Shown piece after piece: positions 55,030 to 62,959 of a stretch of DNA of 64,000 nucleotides (its first letter is position 1; each line of letters starts with the position of its first letter). The translations under genes were made by a program, and so were the position numbers. The stretch is taken from the NCBI GenBank assembly GCA_947494705.1, contig CANLVN010000003.1, positions 558,001-622,000 of the forward strand, given 5' to 3'. The notes beneath the pieces are model-generated. The model saw nothing but the letters and a program-made list of their open reading frames with translations. It was not told where the DNA came from and searched no databases. Source of the stretch: an uncultured Erythrobacter sp. (GTDB lineage Bacteria > Pseudomonadota > Alphaproteobacteria > Sphingomonadales > Sphingomonadaceae).

Positions 55030-55670
55030 GCGCGCTTTTCCCTCAACGCTTCTTCGACTGCCTCCAGCACCGTCTCGAAAGCCTGTTCGCGGTCGAAGCT
55101 CGTGGTGTCGATCACCAGTGCATCCGGCGCCGCCTTTAGTGGAGCGTCCTTGCGGTTGATGTCGCGGGCATCGCGCGCGACCACGTCCTTCTCGATTTCG
55201 GCGAGGGGGATTTCCTCTTCGTGGTCGATATGCTTGTCGATCATCTCAAGCCAGCGCCGACGCGCGCGCTCCTGCACACTGGCGGTGATGAAAAGCTTCA
55301 CGTCCGCATCGGGGGCGATAACCGTACCGATATCACGCCCATCCAGAACCGCGCCACCGGGCTGCTCGGCAAAGGCGCGCTGTCGCTCGAACAGTGCCTG
55401 ACGCACTGCCGGATGGACCGAGACGCGGCTTGCCAGCCCACCGACCTCTTCGGTGCGCAGGATATCGTCTTCCAAGAGTTCATCCGGGAAGTCGCAGGCC
55501 GCAAGTGCGTCGGCTTCGCTGTCCGGGTCGCCGCCATTGATTGCAACCTGCCGACCCACCGCGCGATAGAGCAGCCCGGTGTCGAGGTATGGCACGCCGA
55601 GATGCGCCGCAATTCGTTTGGCGAGTGTGCCCTTTCCGCTGGCGGTTGGTCCGTCGACGGCGATGATCAT
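55026..55670 (-). CDS. cmk: (d)CMP kinase
   Basis: Cmk phosphorylates CMP and dCMP for nucleotide supply. The 214-aa P-loop kinase has IIAVDGPTASGKGTLAKRIAAHLGVPYLDTGLLYRAV, the CMP-binding insert with FERQRAFAEQPGGAVLDGRDIGTVIAPDADVKLFITASVQERARRR and DINRKDAPLKAAPDALVIDTT. It overlaps the upstream CBU_0592-like gene by four bases (ATGA). Confidence 0.97.
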   Translation of the reverse strand: MIIAVDGPTASGKGTLAKRIAAHLGVPYLDTGLLYRAVGRQVAINGGDPDSEADALAACDFPDELLEDDILRTEEVGGLASRVSVHPAVRQALFERQRAFAEQPGGAVLDGRDIGTVIAPDADVKLFITASVQERARRRWLEMIDKHIDHEEEIPLAEIEKDVVARDARDINRKDAPLKAAPDALVIDTTSFDREQAFETVLEAVEEALREKRA

Positions 55671-55927
55671 TGCGTGACCTTTCTCTTCTGGAATGCCTTC
55701 GTCAGTCCCACAATCGCAATCGCCGCCCAGAACCCTTCAAGCACGAGACTGGGCCAGTTGGTGTGGACGACGAGACTGATGGTCAGCAGTGCGGCTCCGG
55801 CCAGGTTGGTGCCATGCAGGATGAAGGGGTTCGGCTGTTCGGTCAGCGTCAGATAGGCATAGGCGCCGATGATGCAGGCGGTGCCCAAAAATCCGACGAG
55901 CGAATAGATATCGAGCGGGGTGTTCAC
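55667..55927 (-). CDS. CBU_0592-family small membrane protein
   Basis: This 86-aa protein has three hydrophobic segments (VGFLGTACIIGAYAYLTL; HGTNLAGAALLTISLVVHTN; SLVLEGFWAAIAIVGL) and the CBU_0592-like layout of a short helix hairpin ending in a basic tail (KAFQKRKVTQ). The start is GTG. It lies between DUF411 and cmk with a 3-bp gap and an ATGA overlap, so it is in the same transcript. No function is known for the family. Confidence 0.8.
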   Translation of the reverse strand: MNTPLDIYSLVGFLGTACIIGAYAYLTLTEQPNPFILHGTNLAGAALLTISLVVHTNWPSLVLEGFWAAIAIVGLTKAFQKRKVTQ

Positions 55928-55930
55928 GTC

Positions 55931-56374
55931 TCAGCCGTAGGTCGCGAAGACGACGCGGCTGCCATTCTCGCGAAAGGCGATGACCTGATAGGGCTGCGTG
56001 CGGTCGCCCATTTCCATTCCCGGGGAGCCGATGGGCATTCCGGGCACGGCAAGGCCGCGCACGCCTTCGGGCTTTTCCTCCAGCAGTCGCTCGATCTGTT
56101 CGGCGGGGACGTGGCCTTCGATCACGTAGCCGTCGACGATCATCGTGTGACAGCTCCAAAGATCGCGGGGGACGCCGCGCTCGAGCTTTACCTTCGCCAT
56201 GTCGGCGGTGATGGTCTCCGAAACCGGGACCTCGATCTCGGTGCGGACATGTTCAGCCCACTTGCCGCAACATCCGCAATTGGGGTCGCGAAACATCTCG
56301 TAGGTCGCGGCCTGCGCCGCGCCGGTACAGGCCGCGAGGAAAAGAAGGGCGGGGGCGAAAAAGCGATGTTTCAT
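55931..56374 (-). CDS. DUF411 domain metal-binding lipoprotein
   Basis: This 147-aa exported protein has a signal ending LLFLAACTG, a plausible lipobox. The DUF411 domain follows: EMFRDPNCGCCGKWAEHVR, WSCHTMIVDGYVIEGHVPAEQIERLLEEKPEGVRGLAVPGMPIGSPGMEMGD. The C-x-C-C-G and Cys-His pair with a Met-rich end suggest copper or another soft metal; the family is often found with copper resistance genes. None is nearby here. ATG 56374 is used instead of the upstream GTG 56389. It lies between aroA and the CBU_0592-like gene. Confidence 0.88.
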   Translation of the reverse strand: MKHRFFAPALLFLAACTGAAQAATYEMFRDPNCGCCGKWAEHVRTEIEVPVSETITADMAKVKLERGVPRDLWSCHTMIVDGYVIEGHVPAEQIERLLEEKPEGVRGLAVPGMPIGSPGMEMGDRTQPYQVIAFRENGSRVVFATYG

Positions 56375-56407
56375 GATGAGTCTCCGCACAAGTGGGACTG
56401 ACAGGCC

Positions 56408-57727
56408 TTAGCGCGAACTAGCCTGTTCGATGAGGTCCATAAAGGTCGGAAAGCTCGTGGCAATCGGGGCGGTGTCGTCCACCTCAACGCCACTGCTGCT
56501 CGCCAGCCCTGCGACCGCCATGCTCATTGCGATGCGGTGGTCGAGATGGGTTTTCACCCGGGCATTGGACGTACCGCGCAAGGGTTCCCCTCCGGTGCCG
56601 TGGATGGTGAGGCCGTCTTCATGCTCCTCCACCCGCACGCCGGCTGCGGTGAGGGCCGCGGCCATCACGGCGATGCGATCGCTCTCCTTGACCCGCAGTT
56701 CGTCGAGGCCGCTCGTGCGGGTCGTGCCTTGCGCCAGCGCCGCGGCAACGAAGAGGACGGGAAACTCGTCGACCATGCTCGGCACGATGGCGGGATCCAC
56801 CTCGATGCCCTCAAGGGCCGCGTGGCGCACACGGAGATCCGCGACCGGTTCGCCGCCGACTTCGCGGCGGTTCTGTTCCTCGATATCCGCGCCCATTTGC
56901 CTCAGCACGGTGACGATCCCGGCGCGGGTGGGGTTCAGGCCGATATTCTCGACCACGAGATCGCTGTCCGGCACGATGCTCGCCGCGACGAGGAAGAAAG
57001 CGGCGCTAGATGGGTCGCCGGGAACGTCTACGTCCATTGGCTTCAGGTCCGCCTCGCCGTGAATGGCGATGACGCGCTCGCCGTTTTCTTCGCCGATCTC
57101 CAGATTCGCACCAAAGCCAGTCAGCATCCTCTCCGTGTGATCGCGAGTGGCGACCGGCTCGACCACGCGAGTGATGCCCGGCGTATTGAGTCCGGCGAGC
57201 AGCACCGCGCTTTTCACCTGCGCACTGGCGACTGGCAGGCGGTAGGTGATCGGCACGGCGGGCGAAGCGCCGCGCAGCATACAGGGCAGGGTGCCTCCAG
57301 CCGACGCTTCGAAACTCGCGCCCATCTGGCTCAGCGGATCAATCACGCGGTTCATTGGCCGGCCCGACAGGCTCGCATCGCCAACGAAGGTCGCGGTGAT
57401 GCCGTGGCTGGCGAGCAGGCCCATCATCAGACGGGTCGAAGTGCCCGAATTGCCCATGTCGAGCGCGGCGTGAGGCTCCACGAGGCTGCCGACCCCGGCG
57501 CCATGGACAGTCCATGTGCCATCCTCGCTGCGTTCGATCTGAGCGCCCAGCTGGCGCATTGCAGCGGCAGTGGCGAGCACGTCTTCACCTTCGAGCAGGC
57601 CGGTAATACGGCTGCGACCTACAGCGAGCCCTGCGAACATCAGCGCGCGGTGGCTGATCGACTTGTCGCCGGGAACGCGCAGGCGACCCTTTAGCGGCGG
57701 CGATGACGTGAATGTGTGACTGGGCAT
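56408..57727 (-). CDS. aroA: 3-phosphoshikimate 1-carboxyvinyltransferase (EPSP synthase)
   Basis: AroA joins shikimate-3-phosphate with PEP in aromatic amino acid synthesis. The 439-aa protein has LKGRLRVPGDKSISHRALMFAGLA, LDMGNSGTSTRLMMGLLA, GDASLSGRPMNRVIDPL, PVASAQVKSAVLLAGL and DELRVKESDRIAVMAAAL. The DASLSxRPMxRV and ASAQVKSAVLLAGLNTPG blocks are those of class II enzymes such as that of Agrobacterium CP4. The position after the GN-S motif is Gly rather than the Ala of CP4. The start is ATG 57727 (MPSHTFTSSPPLKG); the ORF extension is not family-like. It is divergent from the FYDLN_acid gene, a common alphaproteobacterial layout. Confidence 0.97.
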   Translation of the reverse strand: MPSHTFTSSPPLKGRLRVPGDKSISHRALMFAGLAVGRSRITGLLEGEDVLATAAAMRQLGAQIERSEDGTWTVHGAGVGSLVEPHAALDMGNSGTSTRLMMGLLASHGITATFVGDASLSGRPMNRVIDPLSQMGASFEASAGGTLPCMLRGASPAVPITYRLPVASAQVKSAVLLAGLNTPGITRVVEPVATRDHTERMLTGFGANLEIGEENGERVIAIHGEADLKPMDVDVPGDPSSAAFFLVAASIVPDSDLVVENIGLNPTRAGIVTVLRQMGADIEEQNRREVGGEPVADLRVRHAALEGIEVDPAIVPSMVDEFPVLFVAAALAQGTTRTSGLDELRVKESDRIAVMAAALTAAGVRVEEHEDGLTIHGTGGEPLRGTSNARVKTHLDHRIAMSMAVAGLASSSGVEVDDTAPIATSFPTFMDLIEQASSR

Positions 57728-57879
57728 TTCAGCGGCGGTCTTTGACAGCGCCTCACCCTTCTGGCAAGGCGCGCCGCACTTTGGATGGACCGCTTGATTC
57801 CACGCCGGTCCGGTCCCACTACAGTGATAAGTTTTCAAGCGCCCGCGCCAAGCTTGCGGGCCAACCGAGGAATATTCGA

Positions 57880-58221
57880 ATGGCGAAGCCAGAATGGGGA
57901 ACCAAGCGCACCTGCCCCAAATGCGGTGAGCGTTTTTACGATCTGGGCAAGGATGATCCGGTGACCTGCATCGAATGCGGGGAAGAATGGACTCCTGAAC
58001 CGGTGCTCAAGTCGAAGCAGCCGATCCCGCTCGATGACGAGAAGAAGAAGGACAAGGAAGCCGACAGCGATCTGGGCGGCGACGACGATGACGATGAACT
58101 GAAGGACATCGAGAACATCGACGACGACGACGACTCGCCCGATAACGATGTCGACCTTGGCGGCGATGATGACCTTGGCGTTTCCAAGGGCAAAGGCGAC
58201 GACGACGACGACGACAATTAA
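57880..58221 (+). CDS. TIGR02300 family protein (FYDLN_acid)
   Basis: This 113-aa protein starts MAKPEWGTKRTCPKCGERFYDLGKDDPVTCIECGEEWTPEPVLKSKQP, a small zinc ribbon with two C-x-x-C pairs around the FYDL motif that names the family. The rest is an extremely acidic low-complexity tail of Asp runs (DDDDDELKDIENIDDDDDSPDND). It is conserved in alphaproteobacteria beside aroA and tRNA-Ala; function is unknown. ATG 57880 has GAGG 9 nt before it; the track start at 57712 is antisense to aroA. Confidence 0.92.
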   Translation: MAKPEWGTKRTCPKCGERFYDLGKDDPVTCIECGEEWTPEPVLKSKQPIPLDDEKKKDKEADSDLGGDDDDDELKDIENIDDDDDSPDNDVDLGGDDDLGVSKGKGDDDDDDN

Positions 58222-58262
58222 TTCTTGCGTTTCGCGAGGGTGCGCCTTATCGGGGCGCTCCC

Positions 58263-58291
58263 TTGCGAAAGCGAGGGTCTGGCCTTATCTT
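58263..58291 (+). promoter_or_regulatory. Candidate promoter of tRNA-Ala
   Basis: TTGCGA, 17 nt, TATCTT, 38 nt before the tRNA 5' end. The -10 is identical to the one proposed for the small RNA at 17.15 kb. Confidence 0.35.
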
Positions 58292-58329
58292 CGGACAGGC
58301 CGGAAATCGATGACACCGATGTATTTCGG

Positions 58330-58405
58330 GGGGCCTTAGCTCAGCTGGGAGAGCGCAACACTGGCAGTGTTGAGGTCAGCGGTTCGATCCCGCTAGGCTC
58401 CACCA
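58330..58405 (+). tRNA. tRNA-Ala (anticodon GGC), CCA encoded
   Basis: Acceptor GGGGCCT/AGGCTCC with one G-T pair, D-arm GCTCAGCTGGGAGAGC, anticodon arm CAACA-CTGGCAG-TGTTG giving GGC, T-arm AGCGG-TTCGATC-CCGCT, and 3' ACCA in the DNA. All arms fold cleanly. Confidence 0.96.
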
Positions 58406-58525
58406 TCGAACCATATTTGTGAGTTTGCCTTCGAGTAAGCTCCGCACGCTGGCTGACGAGGTTTCGTCCGCCGGCGTTTTTCGCGTTTATTCCCGGTGCG
58501 TATCGGGAAGAGGAGTTGAAGACAC

Positions 58526-59992
58526 GTGTTTGACAATTTGTCCGATCGCCTTGGCGGTGTCTTCGACCGGCTGAAAGGCCGTGGTGCTCTCAAGGAACAG
58601 GATGTCCGCGACGCGATGCGCGAGGTGCGCGTGGCGCTTCTCGAAGCCGACGTTGCGCTGCCTGTCGCCCGCCGCTTCATCGACGCCGTCACCGAAAAGG
58701 CTATCGGTCAGGAAGTCCTGCGCTCGGTCAGTCCGGGCCAGCAAGTGGTCAAGATCGTTCATGACGAGTTGATCGCGACCCTGACGGGCGAAGACGGCGA
58801 CCAGGCGGGCGAGGGCCTGAAACTCGACGCCAAGCCGCCGGTCGTCGTCATGATGGTCGGCCTGCAAGGTTCGGGTAAGACGACTACCACTGCCAAACTC
58901 GGCAAGCTGATCCGCGAAAAGCACGGCAAGAAGGCGATGATGGCCTCGCTCGACGTCAACCGTCCGGCGGCGCAGGAGCAGCTTGCGGTGCTCGGCACCC
59001 AGGTCGATGTCGCGACCCTGCCGATTGTCGCAGGCCAGCAGCCGGTCGATATTGCCCGGCGCGCGATGGAAAGCGCGAAGCTCCAGAATTTCGACGTCCT
59101 GCTGCTCGACACCGCGGGCCGCCTGCATGTCGACGAAGCGCTGATGGCCGAGATGAAGGCCGTCTCCAGCGTCTCGGCCCCGACCGAAGTGCTGCTCGTG
59201 GTCGACTCGCTCACCGGTCAGGACGCGGTCAACGTCGCTCAGAGTTTCTCCGGCGAAGTCCCGCTCACCGGCGTCGTGCTCACCCGCATGGACGGCGATG
59301 CGCGCGGCGGTGCGGCGCTCTCGATGCGCGCGGTCACCGGCAAGCCGATCAAGTTTGCAGGGACCGGTGAGAAACTCGATGCGATCGAAACCTTCCGCCC
59401 GGCCAGCGTTGCCGACCGCATCCTCGGCATGGGCGACGTCGTCAGCCTCGTCGAAAAGGCTGCGGCCACGATCAAGGAAGAAGAGGCCGCGAAGCTCGCC
59501 GAGAATTTCGAGAAGGGCAAATTCGACCTCAACGACCTGCGGATGCAGTTGAAGCAGATGCAGAACATGGGCGGCCTTGGAATGCTCGCAGGCATGATGC
59601 CCGGCATGAAGAAGGCCAAGCAGGCGATGAATGCCGCGAACATGGACGACAAGGTGCTCGTCCACATGGACGCGATCATTGGCTCGATGACGGCCAAGGA
59701 GCGCGCGAATCCCAATCTCATGAACGCCAAGCGCAAGAAGCGCGTTGCGGCGGGCAGCGGCACCGACGTTCAGACGGTGAACAAGCTGCTCAAGATGCAT
59801 CAGGAAATGGGCCGCGCGATGAAGCAGCTTCGCAAGATGGGCGGGCTCAAAGGCCTTGCCGCGATGTTCGGCGGAGGCGGCGGAATGCCGCCTGGCATGG
59901 GCGGTCCCGGTGGCGGGATGCCCGGTATGGGCGGCCCAGGCGGCGGGATGCCTCCGGGTCTTCCGGGCCTCGGCGGCCCGAACAAGAAATAA
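58526..59992 (+). CDS. ffh: Signal recognition particle protein Ffh
   Basis: Ffh is the SRP GTPase that binds signal sequences on ribosomes and docks with FtsY. The 488-aa protein has the N domain (MFDNLSDRLGGVFDRLKGRGALKEQDV). The G domain has P-loop GLQGSGKTTTTAKLG, SLDVNRPAAQEQL, LLDTAGRLHVD, and TRMDGDARGGAAL. The methionine-rich M domain (QMQNMGGLGMLAGMMPGMKKAKQAM) follows. The C-terminus is an unusually long Gly/Met/Pro repeat (GGGGGMPPGMGGPGGGMPGMGGPGGGMPPGLPGLGGPNKK). The start is GTG behind AGGAG. rpsP follows 48 bp later. Confidence 0.98.
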   Translation: MFDNLSDRLGGVFDRLKGRGALKEQDVRDAMREVRVALLEADVALPVARRFIDAVTEKAIGQEVLRSVSPGQQVVKIVHDELIATLTGEDGDQAGEGLKLDAKPPVVVMMVGLQGSGKTTTTAKLGKLIREKHGKKAMMASLDVNRPAAQEQLAVLGTQVDVATLPIVAGQQPVDIARRAMESAKLQNFDVLLLDTAGRLHVDEALMAEMKAVSSVSAPTEVLLVVDSLTGQDAVNVAQSFSGEVPLTGVVLTRMDGDARGGAALSMRAVTGKPIKFAGTGEKLDAIETFRPASVADRILGMGDVVSLVEKAAATIKEEEAAKLAENFEKGKFDLNDLRMQLKQMQNMGGLGMLAGMMPGMKKAKQAMNAANMDDKVLVHMDAIIGSMTAKERANPNLMNAKRKKRVAAGSGTDVQTVNKLLKMHQEMGRAMKQLRKMGGLKGLAAMFGGGGGMPPGMGGPGGGMPGMGGPGGGMPPGLPGLGGPNKK

Positions 59993-60040
59993 CAATTCAG
60001 ATCACGATTACAGACAGTTAAACTCGAAAGGTAATACAAA

Positions 60041-60544
60041 ATGGCAGTTGCAATCCGGCTTTCGCGCGGCGGTGCGAAGAAGCGTCCTTACTACCGCATC
60101 GTTGTCGCCGATTCCCGCGCTTCGCGTGACGGCAAGTATCTTGAGCAGATCGGCACCTACAACCCGCTGCTCGCCAAGGATTCGCCCGAGCGCGTCAAGC
60201 TCGACGAAGACCGTGCGCGCCACTGGCTGAGCGTCGGCGCCAAGCCGTCCGATCGCGTCCACCGCTTCCTCGATGCCGCCGGCATCCTCGAGCGTGAGCC
60301 GCGCAACAACCCGAAGAAGGGCGAGCCTGGCGAAGCCGCAAAGGAACGCGCCGAGGAAAAGGCAGCCAAGGCGGCTGAAGCCGAAGAAGCCGCAAAGGCT
60401 GCCGAGGAAGAGGCGAAGGCTGAAGCAGAAGCTCCCGCAGAAGAAGCGGCTGCTGAAGAAGCGCCCGCCGAAGAAGCTGCTGCTGAAGAGGCACCGGCTG
60501 AAGACGCCAAGGAAGATGGCGCCGAAGAAAAGGCCGAAGGCTGA
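60041..60544 (+). CDS. rpsP: 30S ribosomal protein S16 with Ala/Glu-rich tail
   Basis: Residues 1-80 or so are standard S16 ([47 protein letters not shown]...[15 protein letters not shown]). S16 usually ends near 80-90 aa; here 167 aa are encoded. The added tail is nearly all Ala, Glu, Lys and Pro with imperfect 10-residue repeats ([10 protein letters not shown]), likely an extended helix or disordered arm on the ribosome surface. Similar tails occur in other sphingomonads. AAAGGT precedes the ATG. A large palindrome separates it from rimM. Confidence 0.97.
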   Translation: MAVAIRLSRGGAKKRPYYRIVVADSRASRDGKYLEQIGTYNPLLAKDSPERVKLDEDRARHWLSVGAKPSDRVHRFLDAAGILEREPRNNPKKGEPGEAAKERAEEKAAKAAEAEEAAKAAEEEAKAEAEAPAEEAAAEEAPAEEAAAEEAPAEDAKEDGAEEKAEG

Positions 60545-60555
60545 TCTCCTAATGG

Positions 60556-60660
60556 AAAACCCCGCTCGTGCTGAGCTAGCCGAAGCACCGTTCTTCCTCT
60601 TGGACCCAACGGGCCAGGAGACGTGCGGCCCTTCGACAGGACCAGTGCGAGCGGGTTTTT
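60556..60660 (+). repeat. Imperfect palindromic element with terminator-like end, between rpsP and rimM
   Basis: Left arm AAAACCCCGCTCGTGCTGAG and right arm CCAGTGCGAGCGGGTTTTT can pair over most of their length, extended by CCGAAG / CTTCG further in. The wording 'GCTCGTGCTGAGCT..CCGAAG' and 'CCCTTCGACAGG' closely resembles dispersed REP-like repeats common in sphingomonad genomes. The right arm ends in T5 only 4 bp before the rimM ATG, so it could also attenuate transcription into rimM. Confidence 0.6.
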
Positions 60661-60664
60661 AGGT

Positions 60665-61168
60665 ATGGCGAAAGACTCCATAACCCTAGCCGCGATCACT
60701 GGTGCGCATGGTGTCGCGGGCGAGGTCAGGCTCAAGCTGCTGGGGGAAGGTATCGACGCCCTCCGCCAGCATGCGAGTTTCAACGATGGGTCTCTGACCC
60801 TCAAGAAAATCCGCTCCGATAACAAGGGCGGCGCGATTGCGCGCTTTGCCGAGGTCAACGGGCGCACCGAGGCCGAAAAGCTGCGCGGCACCGCGATCAC
60901 GATCGCCCGTGAAGCGCTTCCCGACCTCGAAGACGACGAATATTACCATGCCGACCTGATCGGCCTCGCAGTCGAGACCGACGCCGGGAAGCAAATCGGC
61001 AAGTCTATCGCAGTCCACAATTTCGGCGCGACCGACATCATCGAGATCGCTCTCGAACCGCCACCGGAAAAAGGCACCAAGACCCTGATGGTGCCCATGA
61101 CCCGCGCAGCTGTGGTGGAATGGGACGAGGCCCGTCTTGTGATTTCGCAGGATTTCGCCGACGATTAG
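60665..61168 (+). CDS. rimM: Ribosome maturation factor RimM
   Basis: RimM helps mature the 30S head, binding S19 and the 16S 3' domain. The 167-aa protein has the RimM N domain (ITLAAITGAHGVAGEVRLKLLGEG ... VNGRTEAEKLRGTAITIAREALP) and a PRC-barrel C domain (EYYHADLIGLAVETDAGKQIGKSIAVHNFGATDIIEI ... LMVPMTRAAVVEWDEARLVI). ATG 60665 is the family start, with only a weak AGG before it because the palindrome abuts it. trmD and rplS, its normal followers, are not here. Confidence 0.96.
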   Translation: MAKDSITLAAITGAHGVAGEVRLKLLGEGIDALRQHASFNDGSLTLKKIRSDNKGGAIARFAEVNGRTEAEKLRGTAITIAREALPDLEDDEYYHADLIGLAVETDAGKQIGKSIAVHNFGATDIIEIALEPPPEKGTKTLMVPMTRAAVVEWDEARLVISQDFADD

Positions 61169-61173
61169 CGCCC

Positions 61174-61737
61174 ATGAGCGCTCCCGCCATCTCGACCGAC
61201 CTTTGGCAGCGGCTAGCTGCTTACGAGATCGGCCCAGATGGCGCGGTGCTTTCCTTTGCCAACCGCTTGGCTCGCGAGAACCACTGGGATGCCGATTTCG
61301 CCAAGCGGGTCATCCTTGAGTACAAACGTTTCTGCTATCTGGCGATAACCGCTGGCCATGAAGTTACCCCGTCCGACGCGGTCGATCAGGCATGGCACCT
61401 GCACCTCACCTACAGCCGCGACTACTGGGACGTGTTCTGCCGTGACGTCTTGCAGGCGGACCTCCATCACGGCCCCACTGCCGGAGGCACTGCTGAACGG
61501 GCGCGCTATTATGACCAGTATGCCGCGACTTTTCGCTCTTACGAAACGGCCTTCGGCGCGCCCCCTCCACCCGATATTTGGCCCGGTGCGCAGCGTCGCT
61601 TCAAAGTCGATCCAAGAGGGCGTCGCGTTAACCCGAAAGACGTTATGATCCTCGACAGACGCTTTGCCGTACTTGGTGCGATTGGCTGGGTGATGCTGGG
61701 GATTTTCATCGCCGTGGTTGCAGGAGTGGTGTTCTGA
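61174..61737 (+). CDS. Glycine-rich domain-containing-protein-like (DUF1399-type) protein
   Basis: This 187-aa protein starts 5 bp after rimM. It has RLARENHWDADFAKRVILEYKRFCYLAITAGHEVTPSDAVDQAWHLHLTYSRDYWDVFCRD, which matches the 'V-D-x-x-W-H-x-H-L' core found in plant GRDP/DUF1399 proteins and their bacterial relatives. The core is followed by RARYYDQYAATFRSYETAFGAPPPPDIWP. A single C-terminal membrane helix (LGAIGWVMLGIFIAVVAGVVF) anchors it. The conserved Trp-His-x-His and the following His cluster (ADLHHG) might bind metal; no activity is known. Its TGA overlaps the next ATG by one base (TGATG), tying it to the TIGR04222-type protein. Confidence 0.75.
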   Translation: MSAPAISTDLWQRLAAYEIGPDGAVLSFANRLARENHWDADFAKRVILEYKRFCYLAITAGHEVTPSDAVDQAWHLHLTYSRDYWDVFCRDVLQADLHHGPTAGGTAERARYYDQYAATFRSYETAFGAPPPPDIWPGAQRRFKVDPRGRRVNPKDVMILDRRFAVLGAIGWVMLGIFIAVVAGVVF

Positions 61738-62555
61738 TGGAAATTTTTGCTTCGTATTCCGGCCCCGACTTCCTCGCTTTTTATGCGGTGATGCTGGCGA
61801 CTTGCGTCGGTCTGGGCCTTTGGCTCCCGGCTTATCTGCGGCCCGCGGGTCGCGCCAGCACGGTCGAGGATATGGAAGAGGTGGCGGTCCTTGTCGGCGG
61901 AGCGGACCAGCACGCTGTTGCTGTGCTCAGCGATCTCTATGCCCAAGACGCGTTGAGAGAGGCCGATGGAAGGAAACTCGCCGTGGCGCGAACCGGGGTC
62001 GATGTAGGGCAAGCCGGCCATGCGATCCTCGCGAAGGTCGGCACGTTCCGCCTTAGCGAGGCGACGACGGCGCTCAAGAGCCATGCAGAACGTGCCGAAC
62101 ATCGACTGGTGCGGCGCGGGCTGATGATCGCACCCGATGAACGCTGGAAGCTGCGCTGGCTTTCGGTTTTGCCCTATATCGCGCTGTTCGTGATCGGCTT
62201 CTATCGCCAGCAGGCGGGCGCGGCGTTGGGTGAGCCGACAGGTTTCCTGATCGGTTTGCTCGTCGCGACATTCGTCTTTGCCCTATGGCGGCTCGCCAAG
62301 TTCAATTCGCGCACCGAGGCGGGCAACGCCATTGTCCGTGAACTGGAAAACCAGGGAAGCCGGTTAAAGCGCGCTCCGCAAGCCAACGAAGCGGGCTTTG
62401 CCGTCGCGATTTTCGGCACCGCTGTGCTGGTGGGCACGCCTTGGGAACCTGTCCATGCCGCGCGGCAAGCGGGCAGCGGAGGCGATAGCGGGTATGGCGG
62501 CGACGGTGACGGCGGGGGCGGTTGCGGTGGGGGCTGTGGCGGTTGCGGGGGTTGA
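61737..62555 (+). CDS. TIGR04222-type membrane protein with Gly/Cys-rich C-terminus
   Basis: This 272-aa protein has one N-terminal helix (FLAFYAVMLATCVGLGLWLPAYL) and two mid helices (LSVLPYIALFVIGFYR; GFLIGLLVATFVFALWRLA). A conserved-looking segment, DMEEVAVLVGGADQHAVAVLSDLYAQDALR, is followed by the TIGR04222-like YLxLPAxGRA / VGGAxxAVxxALxxL style. The last 40 residues are striking: GSGGDSGYGGDGDGGGGCGGGCGGCGG, four Cys within 15 residues of the end. It is translationally coupled to the GRDP-like gene. The Cys tail could bind metal, be cross-linked, or be a target for modification; nothing is proved. Confidence 0.75.
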   Translation: MEIFASYSGPDFLAFYAVMLATCVGLGLWLPAYLRPAGRASTVEDMEEVAVLVGGADQHAVAVLSDLYAQDALREADGRKLAVARTGVDVGQAGHAILAKVGTFRLSEATTALKSHAERAEHRLVRRGLMIAPDERWKLRWLSVLPYIALFVIGFYRQQAGAALGEPTGFLIGLLVATFVFALWRLAKFNSRTEAGNAIVRELENQGSRLKRAPQANEAGFAVAIFGTAVLVGTPWEPVHAARQAGSGGDSGYGGDGDGGGGCGGGCGGCGG

Positions 62556-62623
62556 GGTCGCCGGCGATAGGTGTATTGGTGTAATAATACAGACGATCGA
62601 AGGACTCGACGAAGGATACGCCC

Positions 62624-62914
62624 ATGCTGATCGACAACCCCGTGACACTGATCGCTGCATGTTCCGCCAGCGCTGCGGCAATCAATCTCGCCGTGCTCAA
62701 GGTTTCCCCCGGCATTTCTGACCGGATGCGGCACACGTTGAGCGGCGCAGGCCCGGTTGTAGCCGCGCTCGGCGTGATGATCGCCCCTCATGACAGCGTC
62801 GTTGCCAACGGCACCGATCTCGCGGTGCTCGCTGCCTCGCTTGTTGGGGGTGTGGCCGCGGCGATAGGTGCGACGAAGTTCGTGCGGCCTGACCGGGCGC
62901 TGACCGGAGCCTGA
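62624..62914 (+). CDS. Small hydrophobic membrane protein, unknown
   Basis: This 96-aa protein has three hydrophobic stretches (PVTLIAACSASAAAINLAVL; LSGAGPVVAALGVMIA; LAVLAASLVGGVAAAIGATKFV) and few charges. GAAGGATACGCCC before the ATG is a good ribosome site. It follows the TIGR04222-type gene by 68 bp and may belong to the same accessory cluster. No domain is recognised. Confidence 0.68.
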   Translation: MLIDNPVTLIAACSASAAAINLAVLKVSPGISDRMRHTLSGAGPVVAALGVMIAPHDSVVANGTDLAVLAASLVGGVAAAIGATKFVRPDRALTGA

Positions 62915-62959
62915 CCCGCCGCATCTCGGAACATTTTCAGGCTCGCTCGTTGATTCGAC

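Noticed and set aside
58044-58218. Repeated GAC/GAT triplets in the FYDLN_acid gene as a tandem DNA repeat or CRISPR-like array
   Set aside because: They encode the acidic protein tail typical of the family; no spacers or palindromic repeats.
60157-60900. 247-aa minus ORF over rpsP-rimM
   Set aside because: Ser/Ala-rich antisense of the repeat tail; both + strand genes are certain.
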